From: Cystobacter fuscus
GTDB lineage: Bacteria; Myxococcota; Myxococcia; Myxococcales; Myxococcaceae
Direction: 5' to 3'
Assembly: GCF_002305875.1 (NCBI RefSeq)
Contig: NZ_CP022098.1
Location: 7,254,001-7,318,000, forward strand
Length of the DNA stretch: 64,000 nucleotides
The translations under genes and the position numbers were made by a program. How positions within the stretch are numbered: position 1 is the first letter of the stretch; every line of letters begins with the position of its first letter. This document shows, piece after piece, positions 50,834-59,314 of the stretch. The notes under the pieces were generated by a model. It was not told the DNA's origin. It ran no database searches and was given only the letters and a program-made list of their open reading frames with translations.

Positions 50834-52513
50834 TCAGGGCTCCGGGGCTCCCGACCCATGTTCGAGATTGAGGAAGAAATCCAGGAGCGCCTCCTCCGCG
50901 CGCTCGCGCGCCACGCCCTGGGCCCGCGCGTACTGCTCGAGAAGCCGCTTCAGCTCGGCACGGGGCTCGGGAGGGAGCCGCTCGAGCAGGGCGTGCCCCT
51001 TGCGCTCCACCGCGCTCTGCCCTGGCGCCAGGGCGGGGACGGCCCTACCCACGTCCGCCACCGAGAGGGCCACCGTCTTGGCGTTCGTCGTGCCGGGCTG
51101 GCTGACGGAGACCTTCACCACCCCGTTGAGATCGTAGGCGAACTCCACCCGCACCGGTGAGTTCGCGGGCCGGGGCTCGAGCGGGAACTCGAAGGCCCCC
51201 ACCCGCGTGTTCTCCGAGACCCGGTGCGACTCACCCTGAAACACCTCCACCTGGACGAGTTCCTGCCCGGGCACCACGGTGTAGAACTCCTCCACCTTCG
51301 TCGTCGGCAACACCGTGTTGCGGCGGAGGACCGGGGCGAAGGTATCCGGCGTGGCGCTCCCGATGTCGTCCTCTCCGGTGACGCGCATGCCCAGGCTATG
51401 CGACGCCACATCCACGAGGATGCGTCCCACCGGCTCGCCGGACAACATGCCGGCCTGGATGGCCGCGCCCAATCCCACGGCCAGATCTGGATCCACTTCC
51501 TCGTGGATGTCTGCTCCGAAAGCCTCCTCCAGCATCTGGCGGACCCGGGGGATCCGCGTCGAGCCTCCCACCAGGCATATCCTGGACAATGACTGCCCCT
51601 CGAGCCGGGCCTCCGCGAGGGCCTGACGGGTCAGGGTCACGGTGGACTCGAGCAGCGGCTCGATGAGCACCTCGAAGGCGCGCCGCCGCACCTCCATCTC
51701 GAGGTGGATGGGCCTGCCTTGCGCCTGGGTGAGGAACTCCTCCTTCACGTGCACGGAGATGTCCGCGGACAGACGGATCTTCGTCTCCTCGGCCAGTTGG
51801 CGCAGGCGCGCCATGGCCCGCACGTCCTCGCGAGGCTCCACGCCCTGCTTCTTGAGCTCCTCGAGGAAGAGCTGAACGAGCTTGTCGTCGAAGTCGTCCC
51901 CGCCCAGGTGGGTGTTGCCCGAGGTGGAGCGCACCTCACGCACTCCCTGGAACACCTCGAGCACCGACACGTCGAACGTGCCGCCCCCCAGGTCGTAGAC
52001 GAGAAGGATCTCGGGCTCGGCCACACGGAGAGCCTCGGGATGCAACACGTGCTCATACAGGAGCGAGGCGCTGGTGGGCTCATTGAGCAGCCGCAACACG
52101 TGCAGCCCCGCTCGCTGGCCAGCCTCGAGGGTTGCGCGGCGCTGGGCGTCATCGAAATAGGCAGGCACGGTAATGACCACGTCACGCACGGGGACGCCGG
52201 TGGCCTTCTCGGCTCCCCGCTTGAGCGCGGACAGGATTTCGGCGGACACCTCCTCGGGAGACACCTCGCGCCCGGCGATGGCGTAGCGGTGGAGCGTCCC
52301 CATCTTGCGCTTGACCGAGCGGATGCACCGCTCGGGCCTCAGCATCTCGAGGTTGCGCGCCTCGCGCCCCACGAGGACACGATCGTCCTCGTAGAGGACC
52401 ACCGAGGGGACGATGCGACTGCCTTCCACGGGCACGGCCACCGGGCGGCCCTCCACCAGGTGGGCGATGACAGAGTTGGTCGTACCCAGATCGATTCCAA
52501 AGACATGGCTCAA
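50834..52513 (-). CDS. DnaK/Hsp70-family chaperone, shortened C-terminus
   Basis: 559 residues from a TTG at 52513 (GAGGAA six bases upstream) overlapping the GrpE-like stop as TTGA. The ATPase motifs are intact: [55 protein letters not shown] and [18 protein letters not shown]. The substrate-binding domain is present ([20 protein letters not shown], then [18 protein letters not shown]). The lid is short and ends without the EEVD/acidic tail of housekeeping DnaK. It is ATP-driven and binds unfolded chains. Since it is encoded with its own GrpE- and J-like partners, it is a specialised second Hsp70, not the main heat-shock one. Confidence 0.93.
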   Translation of the reverse strand: MSHVFGIDLGTTNSVIAHLVEGRPVAVPVEGSRIVPSVVLYEDDRVLVGREARNLEMLRPERCIRSVKRKMGTLHRYAIAGREVSPEEVSAEILSALKRGAEKATGVPVRDVVITVPAYFDDAQRRATLEAGQRAGLHVLRLLNEPTSASLLYEHVLHPEALRVAEPEILLVYDLGGGTFDVSVLEVFQGVREVRSTSGNTHLGGDDFDDKLVQLFLEELKKQGVEPREDVRAMARLRQLAEETKIRLSADISVHVKEEFLTQAQGRPIHLEMEVRRRAFEVLIEPLLESTVTLTRQALAEARLEGQSLSRICLVGGSTRIPRVRQMLEEAFGADIHEEVDPDLAVGLGAAIQAGMLSGEPVGRILVDVASHSLGMRVTGEDDIGSATPDTFAPVLRRNTVLPTTKVEEFYTVVPGQELVQVEVFQGESHRVSENTRVGAFEFPLEPRPANSPVRVEFAYDLNGVVKVSVSQPGTTNAKTVALSVADVGRAVPALAPGQSAVERKGHALLERLPPEPRAELKRLLEQYARAQGVARERAEEALLDFFLNLEHGSGAPEP

Positions 52514-53079
52514 GGGGTATTCCTCACGATGATGGCTTCGCCCTCGCGAATGAGACGCTCACCCCGCAGGGCGGCGGCGCGAACCACGCGGGCAATGACG
52601 CCCTCGGCGAAGCTGGGGTGGGACTGAGTGCCGACAATCCGGAACAGGCGCCCGTCGGGAATGTGGCCAATGGACGCCAGGCGCGTGATCCCGGAGGAGG
52701 TCAGAAAGCGCTCGAGCCGGGCCGCCACTCCCATGAGTCCCGATGCGAGCGCCCCATCCGCCGCGACGCGAGAGGCCTCTTCGAGCAGATCCATGGCATC
52801 CAGGAACTCGTCCCAGGGGGGCTCGCGTTCCGAAGAGCCGCCCGACGTGGCGCCACGGAGAGAGGAGAGCGAACTCCTCAGCTCCGCGAATCCCCCTTCC
52901 AGCTTGCGCTCCAGATCCTCGACATGGAGGACCAGACGGGACTGGGCCCGGGAGGACTTCTGGACGGCATCCAGAAGCATGGGGCCCCAGGTGGAAGGAG
53001 ACTCGGCAGGTAGCGTGGCCCCAGGGAGTCCGGGCCTTCCTGAACGTCCAATGAACAAGCGTCTCAGCCAGGTGAACAT
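52510..53079 (-). CDS. GrpE-like nucleotide exchange factor
   Basis: 189 residues from ATG 53079; the frame is open 27 codons further. A coiled-coil-like helix (RAQSRLVLHVEDLERKLEGG, FAELRSSLSSLRG) precedes a C-terminal domain, IGHIPDGRLFRIVGTQSHP, then EGVIARVVRAAALRGERLIR and EGEAIIV. This fits the GrpE beta-domain (P-x-G, x-H-P, GV..V, R-x-G-x-x-xR-x-A-x-V-x-V) with sizeable divergence. GrpE speeds ADP release from Hsp70. First gene of the operon GrpE-DnaK-unknown-J. The DnaK-like gene overlaps it, so expression is coupled. Confidence 0.78.
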   Translation of the reverse strand: MFTWLRRLFIGRSGRPGLPGATLPAESPSTWGPMLLDAVQKSSRAQSRLVLHVEDLERKLEGGFAELRSSLSSLRGATSGGSSEREPPWDEFLDAMDLLEEASRVAADGALASGLMGVAARLERFLTSSGITRLASIGHIPDGRLFRIVGTQSHPSFAEGVIARVVRAAALRGERLIREGEAIIVRNTP

Positions 53080-53556
53080 TGAATTCAACGCCGATCGTTT
53101 CCGACCGGCGCTCCATACAAAACAGAATCGAAGCCGCAGCTTCAGTTCACACACACCCATGCTGGTTGCCGCCCCAAACAGCTCGCCTCAACGCGAGGAC
53201 TCCTCTCGCTCGTGCGGACGTATTTCCCAGTCTTCTCTCGATACGGGCATTCCCGGGACCTACTTTTCCCGTGGGTCTCTATGGCATGACCTCGCCCGTC
53301 ATGTCCAGGATTTCCTCACCCGCTCTCCACCGTCAACACAGAACTCGCCAGCTCTCTGTCTGAAGGACGACCTGGGGCGTCACGTAGCTGATTGAGGACG
53401 CGAACGAGGCCGCAGCGGCACCGGGGCTGAATTCGTCGGATTCCGGTCTCTTCCCGAACGATTGCCGCGATGCGGCAAATCCTTCTTCATCAGAAAACGA
53501 GAAAAGCCCGGCCGGCTCCACTAGGGTGCGCCTCCTCCTACCCCAGAGGAACCCCC
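53080..53556. other. Divergent intergenic region between the Hsp70 operon and the amylase gene
   Basis: 477 bp without a supported gene. It contains the perfect 7-bp-arm palindrome TTGCCGC-GAT-GCGGCAA (53462-53478), listed separately. No clear promoter pair was identified for either side. Confidence 0.5.
53462..53478. promoter_or_regulatory. Palindromic operator candidate upstream of the amylase gene
   Basis: TTGCCGCGATGCGGCAA, with 7-bp arms around GAT, ends 78 bp before the amylase ATG. The size and symmetry suit a LacI- or GntR-type repressor site, but no regulator gene lies nearby and the partner is unknown. Confidence 0.5.
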
Positions 53557-56500
53557 ATGCATCGAGTGAAGCCGTTGATAGGGCCCGTCCTGTCGGCGCT
53601 GTTGCTGTGCGCCACGCCCGCGAGCGCGCAGATCGCCGCGGCCCACGTCTACCACAACCACATGCCCAACTTCTGGGCCTACTACGACCTGAGTCAGTAC
53701 GCGTCCACGTCCACCGGGAGCCCCATCCGGTACATGTATGACGCGCAGGTCATCAACCTGAAGAAGAACCCCCCGTCCAATTACACATACTACCTGCCAT
53801 CGGGCGCGCCCATGCCGCACGATGACCTCGTCACGTATTACTCGCACAACGCGAAGACGGGCGCCTACCTGTACTGGCCTCCGAGCGTCGCCTCGGACAT
53901 GAAGACCAACGCCCCCACCGGCCAGGTGCACGTCACCATGTCCGGCGCCGTGGTGAACAATGTCCAGGATCTCGTCACCCTGAAGAACGTCCCCGGCTAT
54001 GACAATGCAAGCTGGGGCTCCTCCTGGAAGGATCGCTACGGCACCCTGCTCACTCCCGCGGGCAACCGCACCCTGGACCTCATCCACTTCACCGGCCACC
54101 ACTCCATGGGGCCCCTGGTCGGTCCGGACTACTTCCTCAAGGATCTCATCTACCAGAGCGCCACGCTCGCCCAGCCCTACTTCCTCGGTGGCTCCTTCCA
54201 GTCCTCCAAGGGCTTCTTCCCCACCGAGCTCGGCTTCTCCGAGCGCCTCATCCCCACCCTCTCCAAGCTCGGCGTGCAGTGGTCCGTCATCGGTGACAAC
54301 CACTTCTCGCGCACCCTCAAGGACTACCCCTACCTCAACGATCCGGGCTCCGACACGCTCGTCTCCCCTCCCAACCGCGCCGATCTCCAGAACACCAGCT
54401 CCGTGGGCTCCTGGGTGAGCGCGCAGATGGCCCACGAGCAGCAGGTCATCAAGAACAAGTACCCCTTCGCCTCCACGCCCCACTGGGTGCGCTACGTGGA
54501 CCCCGCCACGGGCGCCGAGTCGCGCATCGTCGGCATCCCCGTCAACCAGAACGGCTCCTGGCTCGAAGGCTGGGAAGGCGAGGCCACCGTCGACGTCGTC
54601 AACCTCAAGAGCTTCGAGGGACTCGTCCCCCAGCGGCAGTTCTTCGTCATCGCGCATGATGGCGACAACTCGAGCGGACGCGCCGGCTCCGACTCCACCT
54701 GGTACAACGGCCGCTCCGTCACCTGCGCCAATGGCGTGCAGTGCGTGGGCATCTCCGAGTACCTCGTCAACCACACCCCCGCCTCCACCGACGTGGTGCA
54801 CGTCCAGGACGGCTCGTGGGTGGACACGCGCGACTCCTCCTCGGATCCCCAGTGGCACCACTGGAAGCTGCCCTTCGGCATCTGGAAGGGTCAGTTCCCC
54901 GCCTTCAACGCCGCCACCGGACTCAATCTCTCCCCCAAGACGAACCTCAGCGGCGTGCAGGAGGGCATGACCGTCTCGCTCGAGCACGGCTGGCACTACC
55001 TCGAGCGCAACTTCGCCCTGCTCCAGGCCGCCCTCAACTACGCGAAGACCGCCGAGCAGCTCTGGCTCGACGCACACCCCAACCACTGGTCTCCCACCTC
55101 CGCGCTGGACAAGCAGATCACCCACACGGGCAACCAGCTCAACCCGTGGATGATGTCCTTTCCCGTCAAGGGCGACGTGAACAACGACTGGGCGGGCGGC
55201 GCCAACCCCGCCGAGCTCGCCTGGTACTTCCTGCTGCCCGCCATGGACTCGGGCTTCGGCTACTACGACGAGAACCAGGACGACAACGTCAAGCCCACGC
55301 TGTCCTTCAATCAATCCCTCTACTTCTCCAAGCCCTACGTGCAGCAGCGCCTCGCCCAGGACAAGACGGGCCCCTCCGTCTGGTGGGCCCAGCGCTGGCC
55401 CTACAACCCCGGCAGCGCCAACACCGACAAGTCCGAGGGCTGGACGCTCCACTTCTTCAACAACCACTTCGCCCTCTACACCTACGCCTACGACGTGAGC
55501 GGCATCTCCTCCATCAAGGCCCGCGTCCGCGTGCACACCCACAAGAGCATCGACCCGCTCGACAACACCCACAAGGTCTATGATCCGGCGGCGCTCAAGG
55601 CCGCGGGTGTTCCCAACATCGATCCGGCTCGCGTGGGCGCCTGGGTGGACTACCCGCTCACCCGGCGCGACCTGAAGCCCGTGATGAACGGCGTCTCCTG
55701 GCAGCCCACCTACCTGCCCGTCATGGCCAAGGTGCCCGCGCAGGAGATCGGCGATCTCTACTACGTCTACCTGGGCAACTACCGCGACCAGCTCCTCGAC
55801 TACTACATCGAGGCCACCGACAGCCGGGGCAACGTCACCCGCGGGGAAATCCAGTCCGTCTACGTGGGCTCGGGCCGGTACAACCTGGTGGGCGGCAAGT
55901 ACATCGAGGACCCCAACGGCACGGTGCAGGGCACGCATCCCTTCCTCGTGGTGGACACCACCGCGCCCTCCGTCCCCTCGGGACTGACCGCGACGGCGAA
56001 GACGGATCGCTCGGTGAGCCTGAGCTGGAGCGCGTCCTCGGACAACGTGGCGGTGAGCGGCTATGACGTCTTCCGCGATGGCACGCAGGTGGGCTCGAGC
56101 ACCAGCACGGCCTATACCGACAGCGGCCTCTCCCCCGGCACCCAGTACAGCTACACCGTGCGCGCCCGGGACGCGGCGGGCAATGCCTCCGCCCAGAGCA
56201 CCGCCCTGAACGTCGCCACCCTGCCGCCGGACACCACCCCGCCCTCCGCTCCCTCGGGGCTGACGGCGTCGGGCACGACGAGCTCCTCGGTGGCCCTCGT
56301 CTGGACGGCCTCCACCGACAACTACGGCGTCGCGAACTACGAGGTGCTCCGCAATGGCACCCAGGTCGCGTCCGTCACGGGGACGACCTACTCGGATACC
56401 GGCCTCTCGCCGAGCACCACCTATAGCTACACCGTGCGCGCCCGGGACGCGGCGGGCAATGTCTCCACGCCCAGCTCCGCCCTGTCCGTCACCACCCAGA

Positions 56501-57360
56501 CGGGCAACAGCGCCACCGTCTATTATTCCAACAACAACTTCGCCCTCAAATACATCCACTTCCGCATCGGTGACGGCGCGTGGACGACCGTGCCCGGCAA
56601 CGTCATGGCCACCTCCGAGGTGGCGGGCTACGCCAAATACACCGTCAACCTGGGAGCGGCCACCCGGCTCGAGTGTGTCTTCAACGATGGCAAGGGCACC
56701 TGGGACAACAACAAGGGCAACAACTACCTCCTGCCCGTGGGTACCTCCACGGTGAAGGACGGCGTCGTCTCCAGCGGAGCGCCCGCGCTCGACACCACCC
56801 CGCCCTCCGTCCCCTCCGGCCTGACGGCGGCGTCCAAGACGTCCTCCTCCGTGTCGCTCACCTGGAGCGCTTCCACGGACGCCAGCGGCATCGCCGGATA
56901 TGACGTGTACCGCGATGGCGCGCTGGTGGGCTCACCCGTCTCCGCCAGCTACACCGACAGCGACCTGAGTGCCGGCACGCTCTACCGCTACACCGTGCGC
57001 GCGCGCGACACCGCGGGCAATGCCTCCGCCCAGAGCACCGCCCTGAGCGTCACCACGAACACCACCTCGTCCACCTCCGTCACCTTCAACGTGACGGCCA
57101 GCACCGTCGTGGGACAGAACATCTACCTCGTGGGCAACCATGCCGCGATCGGCAACTGGAACACCGGCGCCGCCATCCTCCTCTCTCCGGCCAGCTACCC
57201 GAAGTGGAGCGTGACCCTCGGCCTGCCCGGCTCGACGGCCCTCGAATACAAGTACATCAAGAAGGACGGCTCCGGGAACGTCACCTGGGAGAGCGGCGCC
57301 AACCGCTCGACCACGATCCCCGCCTCGGGGACCACGACCCTCAACGACACCTGGAAGTAG
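53557..57360 (+). CDS. Secreted multidomain amylase (GH57/GH119-type) with FN3, CBM25-like and CBM20 domains
   Basis: 1267 residues from ATG 53557 (AGAGGA six bases upstream). A signal peptide (GPVLSALLLCATPASA) precedes a catalytic domain of ~770 residues starting IAAAHVYHNHMPNFWAYYD. That opening and LIHFTGHHSMGPLVGPDYF recall GH57/GH119 alpha-amylases, with catalytic acids presumably in FFPTELGFSERL (Glu) and FVIAHDGDNSS (Asp). FN3 modules follow (SVPSGLTATAKTDRSVSLSW and paralogues), then a CBM25-like starch-binding module (ATVYYSNNNFALKYIHFRIG), another FN3 and a C-terminal CBM20 (VGQNIYLVGNHAAIGNWNTG). The combination points to extracellular degradation of raw starch. A palindrome lies upstream and a strong terminator downstream. 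Confidence 0.85.
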   Translation: MHRVKPLIGPVLSALLLCATPASAQIAAAHVYHNHMPNFWAYYDLSQYASTSTGSPIRYMYDAQVINLKKNPPSNYTYYLPSGAPMPHDDLVTYYSHNAKTGAYLYWPPSVASDMKTNAPTGQVHVTMSGAVVNNVQDLVTLKNVPGYDNASWGSSWKDRYGTLLTPAGNRTLDLIHFTGHHSMGPLVGPDYFLKDLIYQSATLAQPYFLGGSFQSSKGFFPTELGFSERLIPTLSKLGVQWSVIGDNHFSRTLKDYPYLNDPGSDTLVSPPNRADLQNTSSVGSWVSAQMAHEQQVIKNKYPFASTPHWVRYVDPATGAESRIVGIPVNQNGSWLEGWEGEATVDVVNLKSFEGLVPQRQFFVIAHDGDNSSGRAGSDSTWYNGRSVTCANGVQCVGISEYLVNHTPASTDVVHVQDGSWVDTRDSSSDPQWHHWKLPFGIWKGQFPAFNAATGLNLSPKTNLSGVQEGMTVSLEHGWHYLERNFALLQAALNYAKTAEQLWLDAHPNHWSPTSALDKQITHTGNQLNPWMMSFPVKGDVNNDWAGGANPAELAWYFLLPAMDSGFGYYDENQDDNVKPTLSFNQSLYFSKPYVQQRLAQDKTGPSVWWAQRWPYNPGSANTDKSEGWTLHFFNNHFALYTYAYDVSGISSIKARVRVHTHKSIDPLDNTHKVYDPAALKAAGVPNIDPARVGAWVDYPLTRRDLKPVMNGVSWQPTYLPVMAKVPAQEIGDLYYVYLGNYRDQLLDYYIEATDSRGNVTRGEIQSVYVGSGRYNLVGGKYIEDPNGTVQGTHPFLVVDTTAPSVPSGLTATAKTDRSVSLSWSASSDNVAVSGYDVFRDGTQVGSSTSTAYTDSGLSPGTQYSYTVRARDAAGNASAQSTALNVATLPPDTTPPSAPSGLTASGTTSSSVALVWTASTDNYGVANYEVLRNGTQVASVTGTTYSDTGLSPSTTYSYTVRARDAAGNVSTPSSALSVTTQTGNSATVYYSNNNFALKYIHFRIGDGAWTTVPGNVMATSEVAGYAKYTVNLGAATRLECVFNDGKGTWDNNKGNNYLLPVGTSTVKDGVVSSGAPALDTTPPSVPSGLTAASKTSSSVSLTWSASTDASGIAGYDVYRDGALVGSPVSASYTDSDLSAGTLYRYTVRARDTAGNASAQSTALSVTTNTTSSTSVTFNVTASTVVGQNIYLVGNHAAIGNWNTGAAILLSPASYPKWSVTLGLPGSTALEYKYIKKDGSGNVTWESGANRSTTIPASGTTTLNDTWK

Positions 57361-57367
57361 CCCGACC

Positions 57368-57411
57368 GGGGCCTGGCGCGCGACGGCACCCGGCTTCGCG
57401 CGCCAGGCCCC
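57368..57411 (+). terminator. Perfect 15-bp stem-loop terminator of the amylase gene
   Basis: GGGGCCTGGCGCGCG (57368-57382) and CGCGCGCCAGGCCCC (57397-57411) pair without mismatch around a 14-nt loop, seven bases after the stop codon. No U tract follows. Confidence 0.85.
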
Positions 57412-57644
57412 ACCCTCTCGAACCGTCCACGAAGCTCGGGGCAACCGGCCTCCGAGCCCTCGTACGGCCCGTTGCCCCCACGGACAGGCAGACAAGCCCG
57501 CGGGCCTCGTCGTGCGCTACCTGGACGGAGAAGAAGAGGAATCCTGGGACGGGGACCGCGAGGCGCCTCGAGGGGGCCCATTCCAAAATCAGGGACCACT
57601 CCTTATTTCTAGAACATCCCAGTCACGCAGGCAGGAGGAGAGCC

Positions 57645-58133
57645 ATGGGGAGAACCTACAGTTTCGAACCCTTCGCGTCGCAGCAACCCTCGCAGACCTA
57701 CAAAGGCTCGGGTCCCCGGCTCGGCAATGAGGAACACAAGATCGCCCTCACCAAGGAGGAGGAGAAGGCGGCCCTGCCCGACTCGCCCACCGGCTATGGA
57801 CAAGCCCACGCCGAGACCGTGAAGCGCTACCGCGCCCGCGCGGAGAAGAAGCGCACGGAGCCCAGGGCCCCCGTGGCCAGAGCGAAGAAGGCCGCCCCCC
57901 AGGCGAAGCCCGCTCGGAAGGCGACGACGCAGGAAGCCACCGCGAAGGCCCCTGCCCGTCAGGCGCGGGAGGAGACCAAGACGAAGGCCCCCGCGAGCAA
58001 GAAGCTGAGCGCCACGGAGCTCGTGGGCAGCATCGGACGCAAGGTGGTGACCCGGGCCGCGATCGCGGCGAAGACGACCGTGGCGCGCGCCGTGAAGACC
58101 GCCACCGCGCGCAAGTCCACCAAGAAGCGCTGA
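57645..58133 (+). CDS. Histone-H1-like basic protein
   Basis: 162 residues from ATG 57645 (GGAGGAG four bases upstream). The N-terminal ~65 residues (MGRTYSFEPFASQQPSQTYK, LTKEEEKAALPDSPTGYGQ) are a distinct globular or linear part. The rest is Lys/Ala-rich (KKAAPQAKPARKATTQEATA, TTVARAVKTATARKSTKKR), like the C-terminal domain of histone H1 and of bacterial H1-like DNA-binding proteins. DNA compaction or nucleoid binding is inferred from composition only. Stands alone between terminators. Confidence 0.8.
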   Translation: MGRTYSFEPFASQQPSQTYKGSGPRLGNEEHKIALTKEEEKAALPDSPTGYGQAHAETVKRYRARAEKKRTEPRAPVARAKKAAPQAKPARKATTQEATAKAPARQAREETKTKAPASKKLSATELVGSIGRKVVTRAAIAAKTTVARAVKTATARKSTKKR

Positions 58134-58153
58134 GCGCCCGGTCGCCGGCAAGT

Positions 58154-58187
58154 CGCGGCGGGCGGACAGCATTCCGCCCCCGCCGCG
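58154..58187 (+). terminator. Stem-loop after the H1-like gene
   Basis: CGCGGCG (58154-58160) and GGCGG (58161-58165) pair with CCGCC (58174-58178) and CGCCGCG (58181-58187), with two bulged C's and an 8-nt loop, 20 bp after the stop codon. Confidence 0.6.
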
Positions 58188-58210
58188 CCATGGAGATCTA
58201 GACTGCCCTC

Positions 58211-59041
58211 GTGCCACATCCATCCGAGCAGAGCGCCCCGGCGGGACTCCGGGCGCGGCTGCACACCATCATCTTCGAGTCGGACACTCCGGCGGGCCGT
58301 GCCTTCGACGTGGGACTGCTGTGGGCCATCGTGCTCAGCGTCCTCGCGGTGATGCTCGAGAGCGTGGAGCCCATCCGCGTCCAATATGGGCAGGCCATCC
58401 GCGTGCTCGAGTGGTGCTTCACCGGGCTCTTCACGCTGGAGTACGTGCTGCGGTTGCTGTCGGTGAACCGGCCCCTGCTCTACGCGTTGAGTTTCTTCGG
58501 GCTGGTGGATCTGCTGGCCATCCTGCCCTCGGTGCTGAGCCTGATGCTGCCCGGCATGCAGTCCCTGCTGGTGGTGCGGGTGCTGCGCCTGCTGCGCGTC
58601 TTCCGCGTGCTCAAGCTCGCCAGCTTCCTCGGGGAGGCGGACGTGCTGCTCACGGCGCTCCGGGCCAGTCGGCGGAAGATCATCGTCTTCCTCGGGGCCG
58701 TGCTGAGCACCGTCGTCATCATGGGCGCGGTGATGTACATGGTGGAGGGGAGCGCCAACGGCTTCGACAGCATCCCACGTGGGATGTACTGGGCCATCGT
58801 GACGATGACCACGGTGGGCTATGGCGACCTGTCGCCCAAGACGGTGCCCGGACAGTTCATCGCCTCGGTGTTGATGATCATGGGCTACGGCATCCTCGCG
58901 GTGCCCACGGGCATCGTGTCCGTGGAGCTCGCCCAGGCGGTCCGGCAACAGGCCATCGACCCGCGCGCCTGCCCCGGCTGCGGCCTCGAGGGCCACGACC
59001 TGGACGCGCGCCACTGCAAGCGCTGCGGCAACGCCCTCTGA
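58211..59041 (+). CDS. Kv-type potassium channel with zinc-ribbon tail
   Basis: 276 residues from GTG 58211. A six-segment voltage-gated layout: hydrophobic S1-S3, S4 with spaced Arg (VVRVLRLLRVFRVLKL) and S5-pore-S6 with the selectivity filter TMTTVGYGDLSP, which defines potassium. After S6 (IMGYGILAVPTGIVSVELAQ) the cytoplasmic tail ends with CPGCGLEGHDLDARHCKRCG, two Cys-x2-Cys knuckles of a small zinc ribbon. It is like KvAP/Kch channels of prokaryotes, and the tail may sense metal or redox state or serve assembly. The start has no strong ribosome site, but there is no alternative near it. Confidence 0.92.
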   Translation: MPHPSEQSAPAGLRARLHTIIFESDTPAGRAFDVGLLWAIVLSVLAVMLESVEPIRVQYGQAIRVLEWCFTGLFTLEYVLRLLSVNRPLLYALSFFGLVDLLAILPSVLSLMLPGMQSLLVVRVLRLLRVFRVLKLASFLGEADVLLTALRASRRKIIVFLGAVLSTVVIMGAVMYMVEGSANGFDSIPRGMYWAIVTMTTVGYGDLSPKTVPGQFIASVLMIMGYGILAVPTGIVSVELAQAVRQQAIDPRACPGCGLEGHDLDARHCKRCGNAL

Positions 59042-59043
59042 GC

Positions 59044-59205
59044 CGCGGCGTCTACGCCGTCAGCAACCTGCTCACCGGACAACGGATCTCCGAGAAGCTC
59101 CAGTTCGACGAGCAGAAGAACAAGGACGTCACCCTCTCCACCCAGAAGGAGAAGGTGCCCGTGAAGAAGGTGTTCCTGGAGGACGTAAATATCTCCAAGT
59201 ACTGA
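59044..59205 (+). pseudogene. Orphan C-terminal fragment of an unknown protein
   Basis: Right after the channel stop, in another frame, there are ~54 codons ending at TGA 59203-59205: VYAVSNLLTGQRISEKLQFD, EQKNKDVTLSTQKEKVPVKK, VFLEDVNISKY. The composition is normal protein, not a GC shadow, but no in-frame start exists until near the end. Probably the tail of a truncated gene. Confidence 0.5.
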
Positions 59206-59314
59206 ACCCGCGTGGGCCTGCCCCGGTTTGTTGGCGCTCCCGCACTTGACGCGGCGCCCCGGAGAGAGTGCTTCGTCTAGGATGCACGGCCCCCATGCAC
59301 CCAAGGGTTCACGC

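Noticed and set aside
53079-53088. Palindrome TTGAATTCAA at the GrpE-like start codon
   Set aside because: Ten bases with a restriction-site core. Too short to call an operator without further copies.
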